Made by a program: the position numbers and the translations under genes. Below are positions 30,580-41,821 of a stretch of DNA of 64,000 nucleotides, in pieces. The stretch comes from Spiribacter sp. 2438. GTDB taxonomy: Bacteria; Pseudomonadota; Gammaproteobacteria; Nitrococcales; Nitrococcaceae. The notes under the pieces are model-generated. The model saw only the letters and a program-made list of their open reading frames with translations, was not told where the DNA came from and searched no databases. Location: positions 186,001-250,000 of the forward strand of contig NZ_CP046046.1 in the NCBI RefSeq assembly GCF_009676705.1, read 5' to 3'. Positions within the stretch are counted from its first letter, which is position 1. Each line of letters begins with the position of its first letter.

Positions 30580-31965
30580 TCAAATCTGGATGTCGGTGGC
30601 CTCTGCCGCCGCCTGAATCAGGCGGTTGAAACGGTCCCGGATCCGTTCCAGGGCAGCCGCGTCGCTGCCTTCAAAGCGCATCACTAGGCAAGGCTGGGTG
30701 TTGGAGGCACGGACCAGCCCCCAGCCATCGGAGAAGTCCACGCGCAGGCCGTCCAGCGTAGTAACCGTGGCATTCTCGAAATCCGTTGCCGCGGCCACCA
30801 GTGCCTTGATCAGCCGGTGGGGCTCACCCTCGGCCAGGTCGAGACGAATCTCCGGTGTCGTCACCGGATCCGGGAGTTCGGCGAACACCTCGCTGCTGGG
30901 CCGTGGATCCGCCGCCAGGATGGCCAGCAGTCGGGCCGCTGCATAGGTGGCATCATCAAATCCGTACCAGTGGTCATTGAAAAAGAGGTGACCGCTCATC
31001 TCGCCGGCCAGGGGAGCCCCGGTCTCCCGCAACTTTTCCTTGATTAGCGAGTGACCGGTTTTCCACATCACCGGCTCGCCGCCGGCCTCACGGATAACGT
31101 CGGCCAGGCAGCGGCTGCACTTGATGTCGAAGACGATTTTTGCGCCGGGCTGACTGGCCAGCACCGAGCGGGCGTAGAGCATCATCTGCCGATCGGCCCA
31201 GATCACCTGGCCGCGATCATCCACCACACCCAGGCGATCACCGTCACCGTCGAACGCCAGGCCGATATCGGCGCCATGGGTGGCCACCGCCGCGATCAGG
31301 TCTTGCAGATTTTCCGGAACCGTCGGGTCGGGGTGGTGATTGGGGAAGCGGCCGTCCACTTCGCAGAACAGCGGGATGACTTCAGCGCCGAGGGATTCAA
31401 GCACCGTCGGGGCCACGGCTCCCGGCACCCCGTTGCCGCAGTCCACCACCACCCGCAGGGGACGCTCCAGGGAGACGGTGCCGGTGATGCGTGCCTGATA
31501 GGCCTCCAGGACTGGCCGGGTCTCCTCAGCCCCCTGACCGCGGACCAGGTCGTTTTCCTTCAGGCGCCGGCCCAGGTCGGTGATTCCCTCGCCCCACAGC
31601 GGTCGCCCCGCCACCATGATTTTCAATCCGTTGTAATCGGCGGGATTATGGCTGCCGGTGACCGCAATGCCGGTGCCGGTGCCGGTGCCCAGGTGGTGCG
31701 TCGCAAAATACATTACCGGCGTTGGCACCATGCCGATATCGATGACCTGCCGTCCGGCGGCCATCAGGCCCTGGCGCAGGGCGCGGGCCAGCGCCGGGCT
31801 CGATGTCCGGCCATCGTAGCCCACCACCACGTGGCTCTGATCCGCCGCGGCTGCTGCGCTGCCGATGGCCCGGCCCAGAGCCTGAACCGTGTCCTCGGTG
31901 AGGGTTTCGCCCACCTTGCCACGAATGTCATAGGTCCGAAGGATCGAAGGGTCAACGACAGTCAT
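30580..31965 (-). CDS. algC: phosphomannomutase/phosphoglucomutase
   Basis: The 461-residue alpha-D-phosphohexomutase has the N-terminal YDIRG, the active serine in VTGSHNP, the metal loop AFDGDGDRLG, the sugar-binding GEMSGHLFF and the phosphate-binding loop SNTQPCLVMRFEGS. It interconverts 1- and 6-phosphates of mannose or glucose for polysaccharide and LPS precursors. ATG 31965 fits the family start. Order coaBC-dut-algC is as in Pseudomonas. Confidence 0.95.
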   Translation of the reverse strand: MTVVDPSILRTYDIRGKVGETLTEDTVQALGRAIGSAAAAADQSHVVVGYDGRTSSPALARALRQGLMAAGRQVIDIGMVPTPVMYFATHHLGTGTGTGIAVTGSHNPADYNGLKIMVAGRPLWGEGITDLGRRLKENDLVRGQGAEETRPVLEAYQARITGTVSLERPLRVVVDCGNGVPGAVAPTVLESLGAEVIPLFCEVDGRFPNHHPDPTVPENLQDLIAAVATHGADIGLAFDGDGDRLGVVDDRGQVIWADRQMMLYARSVLASQPGAKIVFDIKCSRCLADVIREAGGEPVMWKTGHSLIKEKLRETGAPLAGEMSGHLFFNDHWYGFDDATYAAARLLAILAADPRPSSEVFAELPDPVTTPEIRLDLAEGEPHRLIKALVAAATDFENATVTTLDGLRVDFSDGWGLVRASNTQPCLVMRFEGSDAAALERIRDRFNRLIQAAAEATDIQI

Positions 31966-31984
31966 CGGGGCACTCCTTGCCGGG

Positions 31985-32440
31985 TTATTGCGTTCCTGTG
32001 TGGCCGAATCCGCCCTCTCCTCGGCCGGACCGGTCAAAAGCTTCCACCGACCGGAAACCGGGGCGGGCGACGGGCAGAAAGACCAGCTGGGCAATTCGGT
32101 CGCCGGGCTGAATGTCAAAGGGCGTTTCACTGCGGTTCCAGCACGAGATGAAGATCTCCCCCTGGTAGTCGGAGTCGATCAGGCCCACCAGGTTGCCCAG
32201 CACGATGCCGTGTTTGTGGCCCAGTCCCGACCGCGGCAGCACCACCGCGGCATGGTGATTGTCACCGATGTGCACCGCCATGCCCGAGGGGATCAGGCTG
32301 GTTGCCCCGGGCTCCAGCACCAGCGGCTCTTTCAGGCAGGCGCGCAGGTCAATGCCGGCGGAGCCGTCGGTGGCGTATTCCGGCAACGGAAATTCGTGAC
32401 CCAGCCTCGGATCAAGGAGCCGAAGCTCAACCTCTTTCAT
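31985..32440 (-). CDS. dut: dUTP diphosphatase
   Basis: The 151-residue trimeric dUTPase shows all five motifs: [40 protein letters not shown] and [10 protein letters not shown]. It hydrolyses dUTP to dUMP, keeping uracil out of DNA and feeding thymidylate synthesis. ATG 32440 lies inside the end of coaBC (14-base overlap), the usual coupling; algC follows after 19 bases. Confidence 0.98.
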   Translation of the reverse strand: MKEVELRLLDPRLGHEFPLPEYATDGSAGIDLRACLKEPLVLEPGATSLIPSGMAVHIGDNHHAAVVLPRSGLGHKHGIVLGNLVGLIDSDYQGEIFISCWNRSETPFDIQPGDRIAQLVFLPVARPGFRSVEAFDRSGRGEGGFGHTGTQ

Positions 32441-33620
32441 GCAGTTTCTCTCCCACAAGGGCGATCAGTTGATGGGCCAGCCGGCTCTTCGGCGCCGGCC
32501 CCAGGCTTTGCTGGCCCTCCCGCCAGAGTACGGACAGGGCGTTGTCCGGCACCCCGAACCCCTGGCCTTCGCCGACCTGATTGGCGGCGATCATGTCCAG
32601 GCCTTTGGTGGTGAGCTTGTCCCGGGCGTGGTCTTCGAGGTGATGGGTCTCGGCGGCGAATCCCACCGTGAATGGCCCGTCGGGTAGCGCCGCCACCTCG
32701 GCCAGAATATCCGGGTTGAGGGTCAGGGCGAGCGACGGTGGTCCAGCGGCTTTTTTCAGTTTCTGCGTCTCCGGGGAGGCGACCCCATAGTCCGCCACCG
32801 CGGCGGTGGCAATGAACACCTGGCATTCGTGGATATGGGCCATCACCGCCTGGTGCATGTCCATGGCGGTTTCCACGTCCACCCGTTGAACGCCAGGGGG
32901 AGTGGCCTGCTCGCAGGGGCCGGCCACCAGCGTGACCCGAGCACCGGCCTGGCGCGCAGCGGCGGCGACGGCAAAGCCCATGCGACCGCTGCTGCGGTTG
33001 GCAATGAAGCGGACCGGATCAATGGGCTCGTGGGTGGGGCCGGCGGTGATCAGCACGTGATGGCCCGCCAGCGGCCCATTCCCCGGCGCGGTCAGGCGAC
33101 GGACGATTTCGGTGGGCTCCACCAGTCGCCCGGGCCCGGACTCCCCCTCGGCCAGGGAGCCGTCATCCGGACCGATGAACTGAATTCCCCGCCGTTCGAG
33201 GGTGGCGAGGTTGTCCCGGGTCGCGGCGGCATTCCACATCACGTGGTTCATCGCCGGACAGACGGTGATCGGCGCTTCGGTGGCCAGGCACAGTGTGGTC
33301 AGCAGATCATCCGCCAAACCGGCGGCGAGCCGCGCCAGGCAGTCCGCGCTGGCCGGCGCGATCACCACACGATCCGCCCATCGGGCGAGTTCAAGGTGAC
33401 CCATGCCGGCTTCGGCCTCGGGGTCCAGCAGGTCGGTTCGCACGGCCTGATGGGAGACGGCCTGGAAGGTCAGTGGACTGACGAAGGCCTGGGCGCCATG
33501 GGTCAGAACCACACGGACTTCGGCGCCGGCGTCACGCAGGCGACGAACCAGATCCGGCGCCTTGTAGGCGGCGATGCCGCCGGTGACACCAAGGACGATG
33601 CGCTCGGCTGAAACTGCCAT
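32427..33620 (-). CDS. coaBC: bifunctional phosphopantothenoylcysteine decarboxylase/synthetase
   Basis: The 397-residue protein joins a CoaC flavoprotein half ([16 protein letters not shown], the His in [13 protein letters not shown]) and a CoaB half ([33 protein letters not shown]). It makes 4'-phosphopantetheine from phosphopantothenate and cysteine for coenzyme A; coaD at 41300 acts next in the path. It is divergent from radC and overlaps dut. Confidence 0.97.
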   Translation of the reverse strand: MAVSAERIVLGVTGGIAAYKAPDLVRRLRDAGAEVRVVLTHGAQAFVSPLTFQAVSHQAVRTDLLDPEAEAGMGHLELARWADRVVIAPASADCLARLAAGLADDLLTTLCLATEAPITVCPAMNHVMWNAAATRDNLATLERRGIQFIGPDDGSLAEGESGPGRLVEPTEIVRRLTAPGNGPLAGHHVLITAGPTHEPIDPVRFIANRSSGRMGFAVAAAARQAGARVTLVAGPCEQATPPGVQRVDVETAMDMHQAVMAHIHECQVFIATAAVADYGVASPETQKLKKAAGPPSLALTLNPDILAEVAALPDGPFTVGFAAETHHLEDHARDKLTTKGLDMIAANQVGEGQGFGVPDNALSVLWREGQQSLGPAPKSRLAHQLIALVGEKLHERG

Positions 33621-33703
33621 GGCTGAACGAGTTCACAGGTTGGCCCAAAGCCGGGAACTTACACTGTTGCCCGATCCAAGAAAACTGCACCGGGAGGCCT
33701 TGC

Positions 33704-34378
33704 ATGGGGATCAGTCAGTGGCCGGTGGAGGAGCGGCCAAGGGAAAAACTGTTGGCGAAGGGCGCGGCTGCCCTGTCAGATGCCGAATTGCTGGCGATAT
33801 TCCTGCGCACCGGCGTGCGTGGTCGCAGCGCGGTGGATGTCGCCAGAGACCTGCTTTGTGCTTTTGGCGGCCTGCGGCCACTGCTGGAATCCGATGTCGC
33901 CACATTCACCGGGCATCACGGACTGGGTCAGGCGAAATATGTCCAGCTCCAGGCGGTGCTGGAAATGGGGCGCCGCCATCTGCAGGCCCGTCTGGCCGCC
34001 GGGGAAGCGCTCAACGGCCCGGAGGACACGCGGAATTACTTGACGGCTCGGCTGCGGCATCTCCCCTACGAGATTTTTGCCTGCCTTTTTCTGGACAACC
34101 GGCATCGGGTGATTGCCTTCGAGGAAATGTTTCGCGGCACGATCAATGCGGCGGGGGTCTACCCGCGGGAGGTGGTCCGCCGGGCCCTGGAGCTGAATGC
34201 CGCCGCCGTGATTCTGGCGCACAACCATCCCTCTGGGGTGACGGAGCCCAGTCATGCCGACGAGGCCATGACCACCCGACTGGCCGAAGCCCTCGCCACC
34301 GTGGACATTCGGGTGCTTGACCACTTTGTGGTGGGGGAGGGCCGACCGGTGAGTTTTGCCGAGCGCGGCCTGCTCTAA
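33704..34378 (+). CDS. radC: RadC family JAB-domain protein
   Basis: The 224-residue protein has an N-terminal helix-hairpin-helix region ([21 protein letters not shown]) and a C-terminal JAB/MPN domain with the metal motif [14 protein letters not shown] plus the upstream Glu. RadC was named for DNA repair but its role is not settled. ATG 33704 after GGAGGCCTTGC. Divergent from coaBC, a conserved arrangement; convergent with rpoH eight bases away. Confidence 0.95.
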   Translation: MGISQWPVEERPREKLLAKGAAALSDAELLAIFLRTGVRGRSAVDVARDLLCAFGGLRPLLESDVATFTGHHGLGQAKYVQLQAVLEMGRRHLQARLAAGEALNGPEDTRNYLTARLRHLPYEIFACLFLDNRHRVIAFEEMFRGTINAAGVYPREVVRRALELNAAAVILAHNHPSGVTEPSHADEAMTTRLAEALATVDIRVLDHFVVGEGRPVSFAERGLL

Positions 34379-34386
34379 CTCGGAAT

Positions 34387-35277
34387 TCAGGCTTCGAGGA
34401 TGCGGGAATCAGCCAGCCCTTCGCGCAGCCGGCGCAGAGCGTTCTTCTCGAGCTGCCGGATTCGTTCCGCCGACACGCCATGTTCCTCGGCGAGGGCATG
34501 CAATGTGGCCTTGGGCTCGGTCAGCCACCGCCGCGTGAGAATATCGCGACTGCGGGGGTCAAGCCCCTCCAGGGCCTGCTGTAGCCGGCCTTCCCGCCAA
34601 TTTTCCCAGTCAACGGATTCCATTTCGTCGGCCGGGTCGGCGCGATTGGCCTGCAGGTAGCTGGCCGGTGCCCAGCTGGGAGTGTCCTCGTCGTCCGCCT
34701 CCGGCCCGGGATCGAATCCCAGGTCCTGTCCTGACAGGCGGGACTCCATTTCGAGAACATGGTCCGGTTTGACGCCCAGGTCGGCGGCCACCGCTTCGAC
34801 TTCCTCGCGGTTGAGCCAGCCCAGCCGTTTTTTGGCATTGCGCAGATTGAAGAACAGCTTGCGCTGCGCCTTGGTGGTCGCCACTTTAACGATTCGCCAG
34901 TTGCGCAGAATGAATTCATGGATCTCGGCGCGAATCCAGTGCACGGCAAAGGACACCAGCCGGACGCCCACCTCGGGGTCGAAGCGCTTGACGGCCTTCA
35001 TCAGGCCGACGTTGCCCTCCTGGATCAGATCAGCCAGCGGCAGGCCATAACCGGAATAGCCCCGGGCCACGTGAACCACGAACCGCAGATGCGCCAGCAC
35101 CAGCCACCGGGCGGCGTCCAGATCCTCGCTCTGGTGGTATCGCGTCGCCAGTTCCTGTTCTTCCTCAGCACTCAGGGCCGGAATGGCATTGACCGCTCGA
35201 ATGTACTGATCCTCGCTGCCGGCGCGCAGCGGCAACGATTCGTATTGAACATTGATCAGTGACGTTCCGGACGACAT
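34387..35277 (-). CDS. rpoH: heat-shock sigma factor RpoH (sigma32)
   Basis: The 296-residue sigma factor has region 2 ([43 protein letters not shown] begins at about residue 61), the RpoH box-like QRKLFFNLR, and region 4 ([27 protein letters not shown]). It directs transcription of chaperone and protease genes. ATG 35277 fits the family start. It follows ftsX after 68 bases, in the standard ftsY-ftsE-ftsX-rpoH order. Confidence 0.97.
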   Translation of the reverse strand: MSSGTSLINVQYESLPLRAGSEDQYIRAVNAIPALSAEEEQELATRYHQSEDLDAARWLVLAHLRFVVHVARGYSGYGLPLADLIQEGNVGLMKAVKRFDPEVGVRLVSFAVHWIRAEIHEFILRNWRIVKVATTKAQRKLFFNLRNAKKRLGWLNREEVEAVAADLGVKPDHVLEMESRLSGQDLGFDPGPEADDEDTPSWAPASYLQANRADPADEMESVDWENWREGRLQQALEGLDPRSRDILTRRWLTEPKATLHALAEEHGVSAERIRQLEKNALRRLREGLADSRILEA

Positions 35278-35345
35278 TTCAAACCCTCGCCAAATCATTC
35301 AGTAGGTTAACACTACCTATTCGATTTCTGACCCGCTGACTTGGT

Positions 35346-36278
35346 TCAATGCCCGGGTTCGATGTCGGCGAGGTGCCGCCCGACCGCCAGCCACGCACCC
35401 AGCAATCCCAGGCCACCGCCGGTGGCGACCAGAGCCAGCGTACCGCTCAGACCCGGGCCGGCCGGCACGAAACCGCTGTCGTAAAGGGCCGCTAGCTGAC
35501 CGGCGGGGCCGGTGATCAGCGCGACCCCGATACTCATTAACAGGGCGGCCAGCACGCCGCCGGCGAGCCCATACCAGAGCCCGGCGTAAAGAAACGGCCG
35601 ACGGACAAAGCCGTCGGTGCCGCCGATCAGCTTGGTGATCTCGATTTCCGGGCGGGCATTGGCGATATCCAGGCGAATGGTGTTTCCCACCACCAGGGCC
35701 ACGGTGAGGCCCAGCAGCAGGGCCACCAGGGTCACCACCCGTCCGGCCAGCGAGGTAAGCGCCTGCAGGCGTTCCAGCCAGAGGCGGTCGAGACGTATTT
35801 CATCGACGCCGGCCATGGATTGGACCTCGGCCAGGAGCGTATCCGTGGCATTGGAGCCAATGCCCTCGATAAGTCGTGCATCCAGGACCGGGGGCAAAGG
35901 GTTGTCGTCCAGCAGGCTCAGGGAGTCAGCAAGTCCGGTCTGTTCCCGAAGCTCGGCGAGGCCGGTATCCGGGTCAATCCGTTCAACGCCCAGGATGGGG
36001 TCCATGGCACGAAGGCGATCCGCCATGCGGGCCTGCTGATCTTCCGGTACATCCTTCTCCAGGAACACGGACAGCCGCGGGTTGCCGTCCCAGCCGCCGG
36101 TGGCGGCCTCGAGGTTGTCCAGTCCCACCAGAAAACCGCCGGGCAGCGCCAGGGCAATCCCCACCACCGCCGTGGTCATGAGGCTCCCGGCCGGCCGCCG
36201 AGCCAGGCGGCCCAGAGCTCCGATCGCCGCCCGGGCGTGCTGCTCCAGCCAGCGCTTGAGACTGTCCAGACCCCTCAC
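35346..36278 (-). CDS. ftsX: cell division permease-like protein FtsX
   Basis: The 310-residue protein has an N-terminal cytoplasmic part, a first membrane segment (TTAVVGIALALPGGFLVGL), a periplasmic domain (about residues 60-175) and three further segments (about 185-300). FtsX with FtsE forms an ABC-type complex at the septum that activates peptidoglycan hydrolysis through EnvC-like partners. ATG overlaps the ftsE stop by four bases. Confidence 0.95.
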   Translation of the reverse strand: MRGLDSLKRWLEQHARAAIGALGRLARRPAGSLMTTAVVGIALALPGGFLVGLDNLEAATGGWDGNPRLSVFLEKDVPEDQQARMADRLRAMDPILGVERIDPDTGLAELREQTGLADSLSLLDDNPLPPVLDARLIEGIGSNATDTLLAEVQSMAGVDEIRLDRLWLERLQALTSLAGRVVTLVALLLGLTVALVVGNTIRLDIANARPEIEITKLIGGTDGFVRRPFLYAGLWYGLAGGVLAALLMSIGVALITGPAGQLAALYDSGFVPAGPGLSGTLALVATGGGLGLLGAWLAVGRHLADIEPGH

Positions 36279-36925
36279 GCCAGCCGGCCCTCCTCCAGCT
36301 GAATGCGACGGTGACCCAGGCGCTGGATCAGCGAGAGATCGTGGCTGGCAATGACCACGGTGACGCCCACCTGATTGAACTGCTGAAAGAGTTGCATGAT
36401 TTCCTCGGAGAGCGCCGGGTCCAGATTGCCGGTGGGCTCGTCCGCCAGCAGCACCGGCGGACGGGTGACGACCGCTCGGGCGATGCCAACCCGCTGCTGT
36501 TCGCCGCCGGACAGGGTGACCGGATCGGCCCGTTCACGGGTCAGCAGCCCGACCTTGTCGAGGGCGGCGCGGACCCGTCGCTGTACTTCCTGATGAGGCC
36601 GGCCCGCGATGATCAGCGGCAGTGCCACATTGTCGAAGACGCTGCGGTCCTGAAGCAGGCGATGATTCTGAAAGACGACGCCGATGCGCCGCCTCAGGAA
36701 CGGGATCCTGCGCCGGGGCAGGCCGGCGAGGTTGACCCCGTCAATGATGACGTTGCCCCGAGTGGGCCGCTCCAGCAGGGGGATCAGCCGCAGGAAGGTG
36801 CTCTTGCCGGCACCACTCGGGCCGGTGACGAAAGTCATTTCTCCCCGGGCGACCTCCACGCTCAGGCCGCGGAGCGCATCGTGTCCCCCCGGGTAGCGTT
36901 TGCCCACCTGCTCAAAACGGATCAT
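36275..36925 (-). CDS. ftsE: cell division ATP-binding protein FtsE
   Basis: The 216-residue ATPase has Walker A (GPSGAGKST), signature [15 protein letters not shown], Walker B ([13 protein letters not shown]) and H-loop ([10 protein letters not shown]). It pairs with FtsX at the division site. Overlaps ftsY upstream and ftsX downstream by four bases each. Confidence 0.97.
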   Translation of the reverse strand: MIRFEQVGKRYPGGHDALRGLSVEVARGEMTFVTGPSGAGKSTFLRLIPLLERPTRGNVIIDGVNLAGLPRRRIPFLRRRIGVVFQNHRLLQDRSVFDNVALPLIIAGRPHQEVQRRVRAALDKVGLLTRERADPVTLSGGEQQRVGIARAVVTRPPVLLADEPTGNLDPALSEEIMQLFQQFNQVGVTVVIASHDLSLIQRLGHRRIQLEEGRLA

Positions 36926-37929
36926 GGCCCGTCGCTGGACTGACCGGCCTGGTCGAGTAAGGCGTCCACAAAGGCCTCGGCGTCAAAGGGTCGCAGATCG
37001 TCGACTCCCTCACCGACACCGATAAAGTAGACCGGCAGCCCGAAGCGCTTGGCCATCGCGAAAATCACGCCCCCCTTGGCGGTGCCATCCAGTTTGGTCA
37101 GCACCAGGCCGGTGACACTGACGGCCTGCTGGAACTGCTCGGCCTGGGCCAGGGCGTTCTGGCCGGTGCCCGCATCCAGCACCAGCAGGACCTCGTGGGG
37201 TGCGCGCTCATCCTGCTTGCCCAGAACGCGATGGATCTTGCGGAGCTCTTCCATGAGGTTGCTCTGGGTATGCAGCCGGCCGGCGGTGTCCGCGATCATC
37301 ACATCCACGCCTCGGGCGACCGCAGATTGGTGAGCATCAAAGACCACCGAAGCACTGTCGGCGCCGGTGGGCTGACTGATCACCGGCACGCCGGTGCGTT
37401 CGCCCCAGGCCTGAAGCTGCTCGACGGCGGCGGCCCGGAAGGTATCGCCGGCCGCCAGCATGACGCCATGACCCTGGTCTTTCAGCCGGGCGGCGAGCTT
37501 GCCGATGGTGGTGGTTTTGCCGGCGCCGTTGACGCCGACGGTCAGCACGACGACCGGGCCATCCTGTTCCGGCAGCTCCAGGGGGTGGGCCACCGGCTCG
37601 AGGATGCGGAGCATGTCTTCGCGAAGCGCCAGGCGCAGTGCTTCGGTATCCGCCAGTTCGTTGCGCTTGAGTCGGGCGGTCAGGTCGTCAATGATCGAAC
37701 GGGTGGCATCGACGCCCACATCGGCCATGAGGAGCAACGTTTCCAGCTCGTCCAGCAGATCTTCGTCGATCTGCTTGCGCCCGAGAAACAGCTGCCCGAG
37801 GCCGCTGCCGGTTCGCCGCAGTCCGGCGCGTAACCGCTCCAGCAGGCCACCGCTGGAGCCTGCCGTCTCCGGAGACGTGGATTTTTCTTCGGAATCACCG
37901 GCGCGGTGCTTGCGGCGAAATGGCAGCAT
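36922..37929 (-). CDS. ftsY: signal recognition particle receptor FtsY
   Basis: The 335-residue SRP receptor has a short charged N-terminus, the N domain (helical, about 30-110) and a GTPase G domain with VGVNGAGKTTTIGKLA, DTAGRLHTQ and TKLDGTAKGG. It targets SRP-ribosome complexes to the inner membrane. The acidic A domain is short compared with E. coli (497 residues). First gene of the ftsYEX-rpoH unit; divergent from the M16 peptidases. Confidence 0.97.
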   Translation of the reverse strand: MLPFRRKHRAGDSEEKSTSPETAGSSGGLLERLRAGLRRTGSGLGQLFLGRKQIDEDLLDELETLLLMADVGVDATRSIIDDLTARLKRNELADTEALRLALREDMLRILEPVAHPLELPEQDGPVVVLTVGVNGAGKTTTIGKLAARLKDQGHGVMLAAGDTFRAAAVEQLQAWGERTGVPVISQPTGADSASVVFDAHQSAVARGVDVMIADTAGRLHTQSNLMEELRKIHRVLGKQDERAPHEVLLVLDAGTGQNALAQAEQFQQAVSVTGLVLTKLDGTAKGGVIFAMAKRFGLPVYFIGVGEGVDDLRPFDAEAFVDALLDQAGQSSDGP

Positions 37930-38001
37930 GGGAACTCTCTGGAGTGGAAAGCGAACAAATCATCGTTATCGTATCATCGCCTTTCGGGAGATTCGGCACT
38001 C

Positions 38002-39348
38002 ATGACAACACGTTCTGCGATTTTGGCGCTGGTTCCGGCCCTCATGGCAGTGCCTGCCATCGCCTCCGAGTCAGTGCCCGGTGTCCGGGAATACACCCTC
38101 GACAATGGCATGCAGGTCCTGGTGCGGGAGGACCGCCGGGCGCCGGTGGTGGTTTCCCAGGTTTGGTACCGGGTGGGTTCCAGTTATGAAACCCGTGGCC
38201 AGACCGGGATTTCGCATTTCCTTGAGCACATGATGTTCAAGGGCACCGAGGCGGTGCCGGAAGGCGAATTCTCGGACATCATCGCCCGCGAGGGCGGCCG
38301 CCTCAATGCGTTCACCGGTCGCGACTTCACGGCCTATTTCGAGGTGTTGGCTGCGGATCGGCTGTCCATCGCCCTGGAGCTGGAGGCCGACCGCATGGCC
38401 AATCTGCTGCTCCGGTCCGAGGCGGTGGCCACCGAGCGCGAGGTGGTGCTGGAGGAGCGTCGACTGCGCACCGATGACCGGCCGGAGGGGCGATTCGCCG
38501 AGCGCTTTGCAGCCATTGCCCATGCGGGTTCTGGATACGCCCACCCCATCATCGGCTGGGCGGACGATATTCGGGCCACCGGCACCGAGGAGCTGGAGGC
38601 CTGGTACGAGCACTGGTACACGCCGTCCAATGCCACCCTGGTGGTCGCGGGTGATGTGGACCCCGATGAAGTCCATGAACTGGCCCAGAACTATTTCGGA
38701 GGGATCGCCGCCCGGGCAGTGCCGCCGGTGCATGATCCCGTGGCCATCGATCCCCCGGGGGAGCGCCGCCTTGACTACCCCGATCCCCAGGCCCGCATCA
38801 CGCAGCTGCGAATGGGCTACACGGTGCCCTCTTACGCCACCGCGGAAAATCCCGGGGATCCTTACGCCCTGTTGATGCTGTCCACCGTGCTGGACGGCGG
38901 TGAGGGGGCCCGATTGCCGGAAGGGCTGGTTCGTGGCAGTGGCGTGGCCGCCGCGGCGGGGGCCGGTTACAACCCGATGACCCGGCTGGACGCCGAGTTC
39001 TCGCTCTACGGGGTGCCCAGCGACGATGACGTGGAGAGCGTGGAAGCCGCCCTGCGTGAGCAGATTGCTCGCCTGCAGGAGGAGCCGGTCAGTGACGAAG
39101 AGCTGGAGCGGGCCCGCAGCCAGGTGCTGGCGGATCATCTTTTCCAGCTCGACTCGGTGTTCTTTCAGGCCATGCAGCTCGGCATGCTGGAGACGACCGG
39201 GGCCGGATGGGAGACCCTTGGCGCGTTCGAGGAGCAGATCCGTGCCGTCACCGCCGAGGATATCCAGGCAGCAGCCCGACGTTACCTGCGGCCGGAACAG
39301 CTCACCATCGGGGTCCTGCGGCCGGCGGATGAGGAGAGTCAGTCATGA
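38002..39348 (+). CDS. M16 zinc peptidase (active subunit)
   Basis: The 448-residue protein has a signal peptide (cleavage near AIA-S, residue 20) and the inverted zinc motif HFLEH (in GISHFLEHMMFKGT) with the downstream Glu in ELEADRM, so it is a catalytically competent pitrilysin/insulinase-type peptidase, probably periplasmic. It is coupled (ATGA overlap) to a second M16 protein that lacks the motif; together they likely form a heterodimer. The pair next to ftsY and rsmD is a conserved gammaproteobacterial arrangement. Confidence 0.93.
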   Translation: MTTRSAILALVPALMAVPAIASESVPGVREYTLDNGMQVLVREDRRAPVVVSQVWYRVGSSYETRGQTGISHFLEHMMFKGTEAVPEGEFSDIIAREGGRLNAFTGRDFTAYFEVLAADRLSIALELEADRMANLLLRSEAVATEREVVLEERRLRTDDRPEGRFAERFAAIAHAGSGYAHPIIGWADDIRATGTEELEAWYEHWYTPSNATLVVAGDVDPDEVHELAQNYFGGIAARAVPPVHDPVAIDPPGERRLDYPDPQARITQLRMGYTVPSYATAENPGDPYALLMLSTVLDGGEGARLPEGLVRGSGVAAAAGAGYNPMTRLDAEFSLYGVPSDDDVESVEAALREQIARLQEEPVSDEELERARSQVLADHLFQLDSVFFQAMQLGMLETTGAGWETLGAFEEQIRAVTAEDIQAAARRYLRPEQLTIGVLRPADEESQS

Positions 39349-40664
39349 GGCGGTGGCTGACGGGTTTGGGACTTTTTCTGCTCATGGGCTCAGGGGGTGC
39401 GATGGAGGTGGACATTCAGGAGTGGCAGACCGACAACGGTGCCCGAGTGCTTTTTGTGGAGCGCAGCGAGCTGCCCATCGTCGATCTGCGGGTCACTTTC
39501 GATGCGGGCAGCGCCCGGGATGATGACCAGCCGGGTCTGGCGCGGATGGTCAGCAACCTGCTGCTGGAAGGGACCGAAGAGCACAGCGCCGGTGAGATCG
39601 CCCGGTCTTTCGAGCGTCACGGAGCGCGGGTGTCCACCGGCAGCGGGCGGGACACCGCCGAGGTCTCGCTCCGGAGCCTGAGTGATCCGACGCGGCTGGA
39701 GCCCAGCGTGGAAAACTTGGCCCGGGCACTGGCTGGCGCGGCCTTTCCGGAGGACGCGCTGGAGCGTGTCCGGCAGCAGATGCTGCTGAGCCTTCGGCAG
39801 GTGGAATCATCACCGTCATCGCTGGCCGAGCGGGCGTTTGCCCGGGCCATTTACGGCGACCACCCCTATGCCACTCCTCCCGGTGGCGAGGCCGAATCGC
39901 TGCAGGCCATGACCCGCGCCGACGTGCAGGATTTTCACCAGGGGCATTACACGGCGGCCAATGGAGTGATCGCCATCGTCGGCGATCTGAATCGGAGCCA
40001 GGCGGAGGACATCGCCCGCCGGGTTGCCGGGGCGCTGCCCGACGGCACGACCCTGGAGCCGCTGCCAACGGTCACCATGCCCGACGAGCCGGTGACCGTG
40101 CGGATTCCCTTCGATGCGGAGCAGACCCATGTGGTGGCGGGTCAGCCATCCATCCGCCGGGGCGATGATCAGTATTACGCGCTGTATCTCGCCAACCACA
40201 TACTCGGCGGCGGTGGGCTGACCTCACTGCTGGCCGAGCGGATGCGCGAGGAGCGGGGCCTCTCCTACAGCAGCTCATCGAGTCTGACCGCCGGCGTGCG
40301 GGCCGGCCGCTTCCAGATGGCGACCCAGGTCCGTAACGAGGCACTAGGGGAGGCGCTGAGCGTGCTTCGGGGCAGCCTCGACGAGTTGCGGGACGAGGGG
40401 CCATCCGACGATCGGCTGGAGGCCTCGGTTCGCAATATCACCGGCAGCTTCCCGCTGCAGTTGGACAGCAACCGGGCACTGCTGGGGTACGTGGCCACCA
40501 TGGGATTCCACGATCTGCCCCGGGATTATCTGCCCCGGTTTGTGGAGCGGATTGACGCCCTGCAGGTTGAGGACGTCCGTGGTGCGCTCCGGGAGCGAAT
40601 TCCGCCACAGCGTCTGGTGACTGTCCTGGTGGGTCCCGCAGAGGTGATCGAGGCGGTTGAATGA
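39345..40664 (+). CDS. M16 peptidase-like protein (non-catalytic partner)
   Basis: The 439-residue protein has a signal peptide and the M16 fold, but in the place of HxxEH it has GLARMVSNLLLEGT, so zinc binding is lost. The C-terminal half contains the conserved ERGLSYSSSS substrate-binding region and is intact. It should act as the non-catalytic partner of the preceding peptidase, as in processing-peptidase-like pairs. ATG lies in the stop of the upstream gene. RsmD follows. Confidence 0.9.
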   Translation: MRRWLTGLGLFLLMGSGGAMEVDIQEWQTDNGARVLFVERSELPIVDLRVTFDAGSARDDDQPGLARMVSNLLLEGTEEHSAGEIARSFERHGARVSTGSGRDTAEVSLRSLSDPTRLEPSVENLARALAGAAFPEDALERVRQQMLLSLRQVESSPSSLAERAFARAIYGDHPYATPPGGEAESLQAMTRADVQDFHQGHYTAANGVIAIVGDLNRSQAEDIARRVAGALPDGTTLEPLPTVTMPDEPVTVRIPFDAEQTHVVAGQPSIRRGDDQYYALYLANHILGGGGLTSLLAERMREERGLSYSSSSSLTAGVRAGRFQMATQVRNEALGEALSVLRGSLDELRDEGPSDDRLEASVRNITGSFPLQLDSNRALLGYVATMGFHDLPRDYLPRFVERIDALQVEDVRGALRERIPPQRLVTVLVGPAEVIEAVE

Positions 40665-40668
40665 GTGC

Positions 40669-41812
<1,144 letters not shown>

Positions 41813-41821
41813 GGGCGACCC

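Noticed and set aside
31051-32151. Long plus-strand frame antisense to algC and dut
   Set aside because: Both minus-strand genes are certain by motif; the plus frame is a GC-driven shadow.
39345-40664. Second M16 gene considered as a decayed pseudogene
   Set aside because: The frame is intact and full length, and loss of HxxEH in one member of an M16 pair is normal for the non-catalytic subunit.
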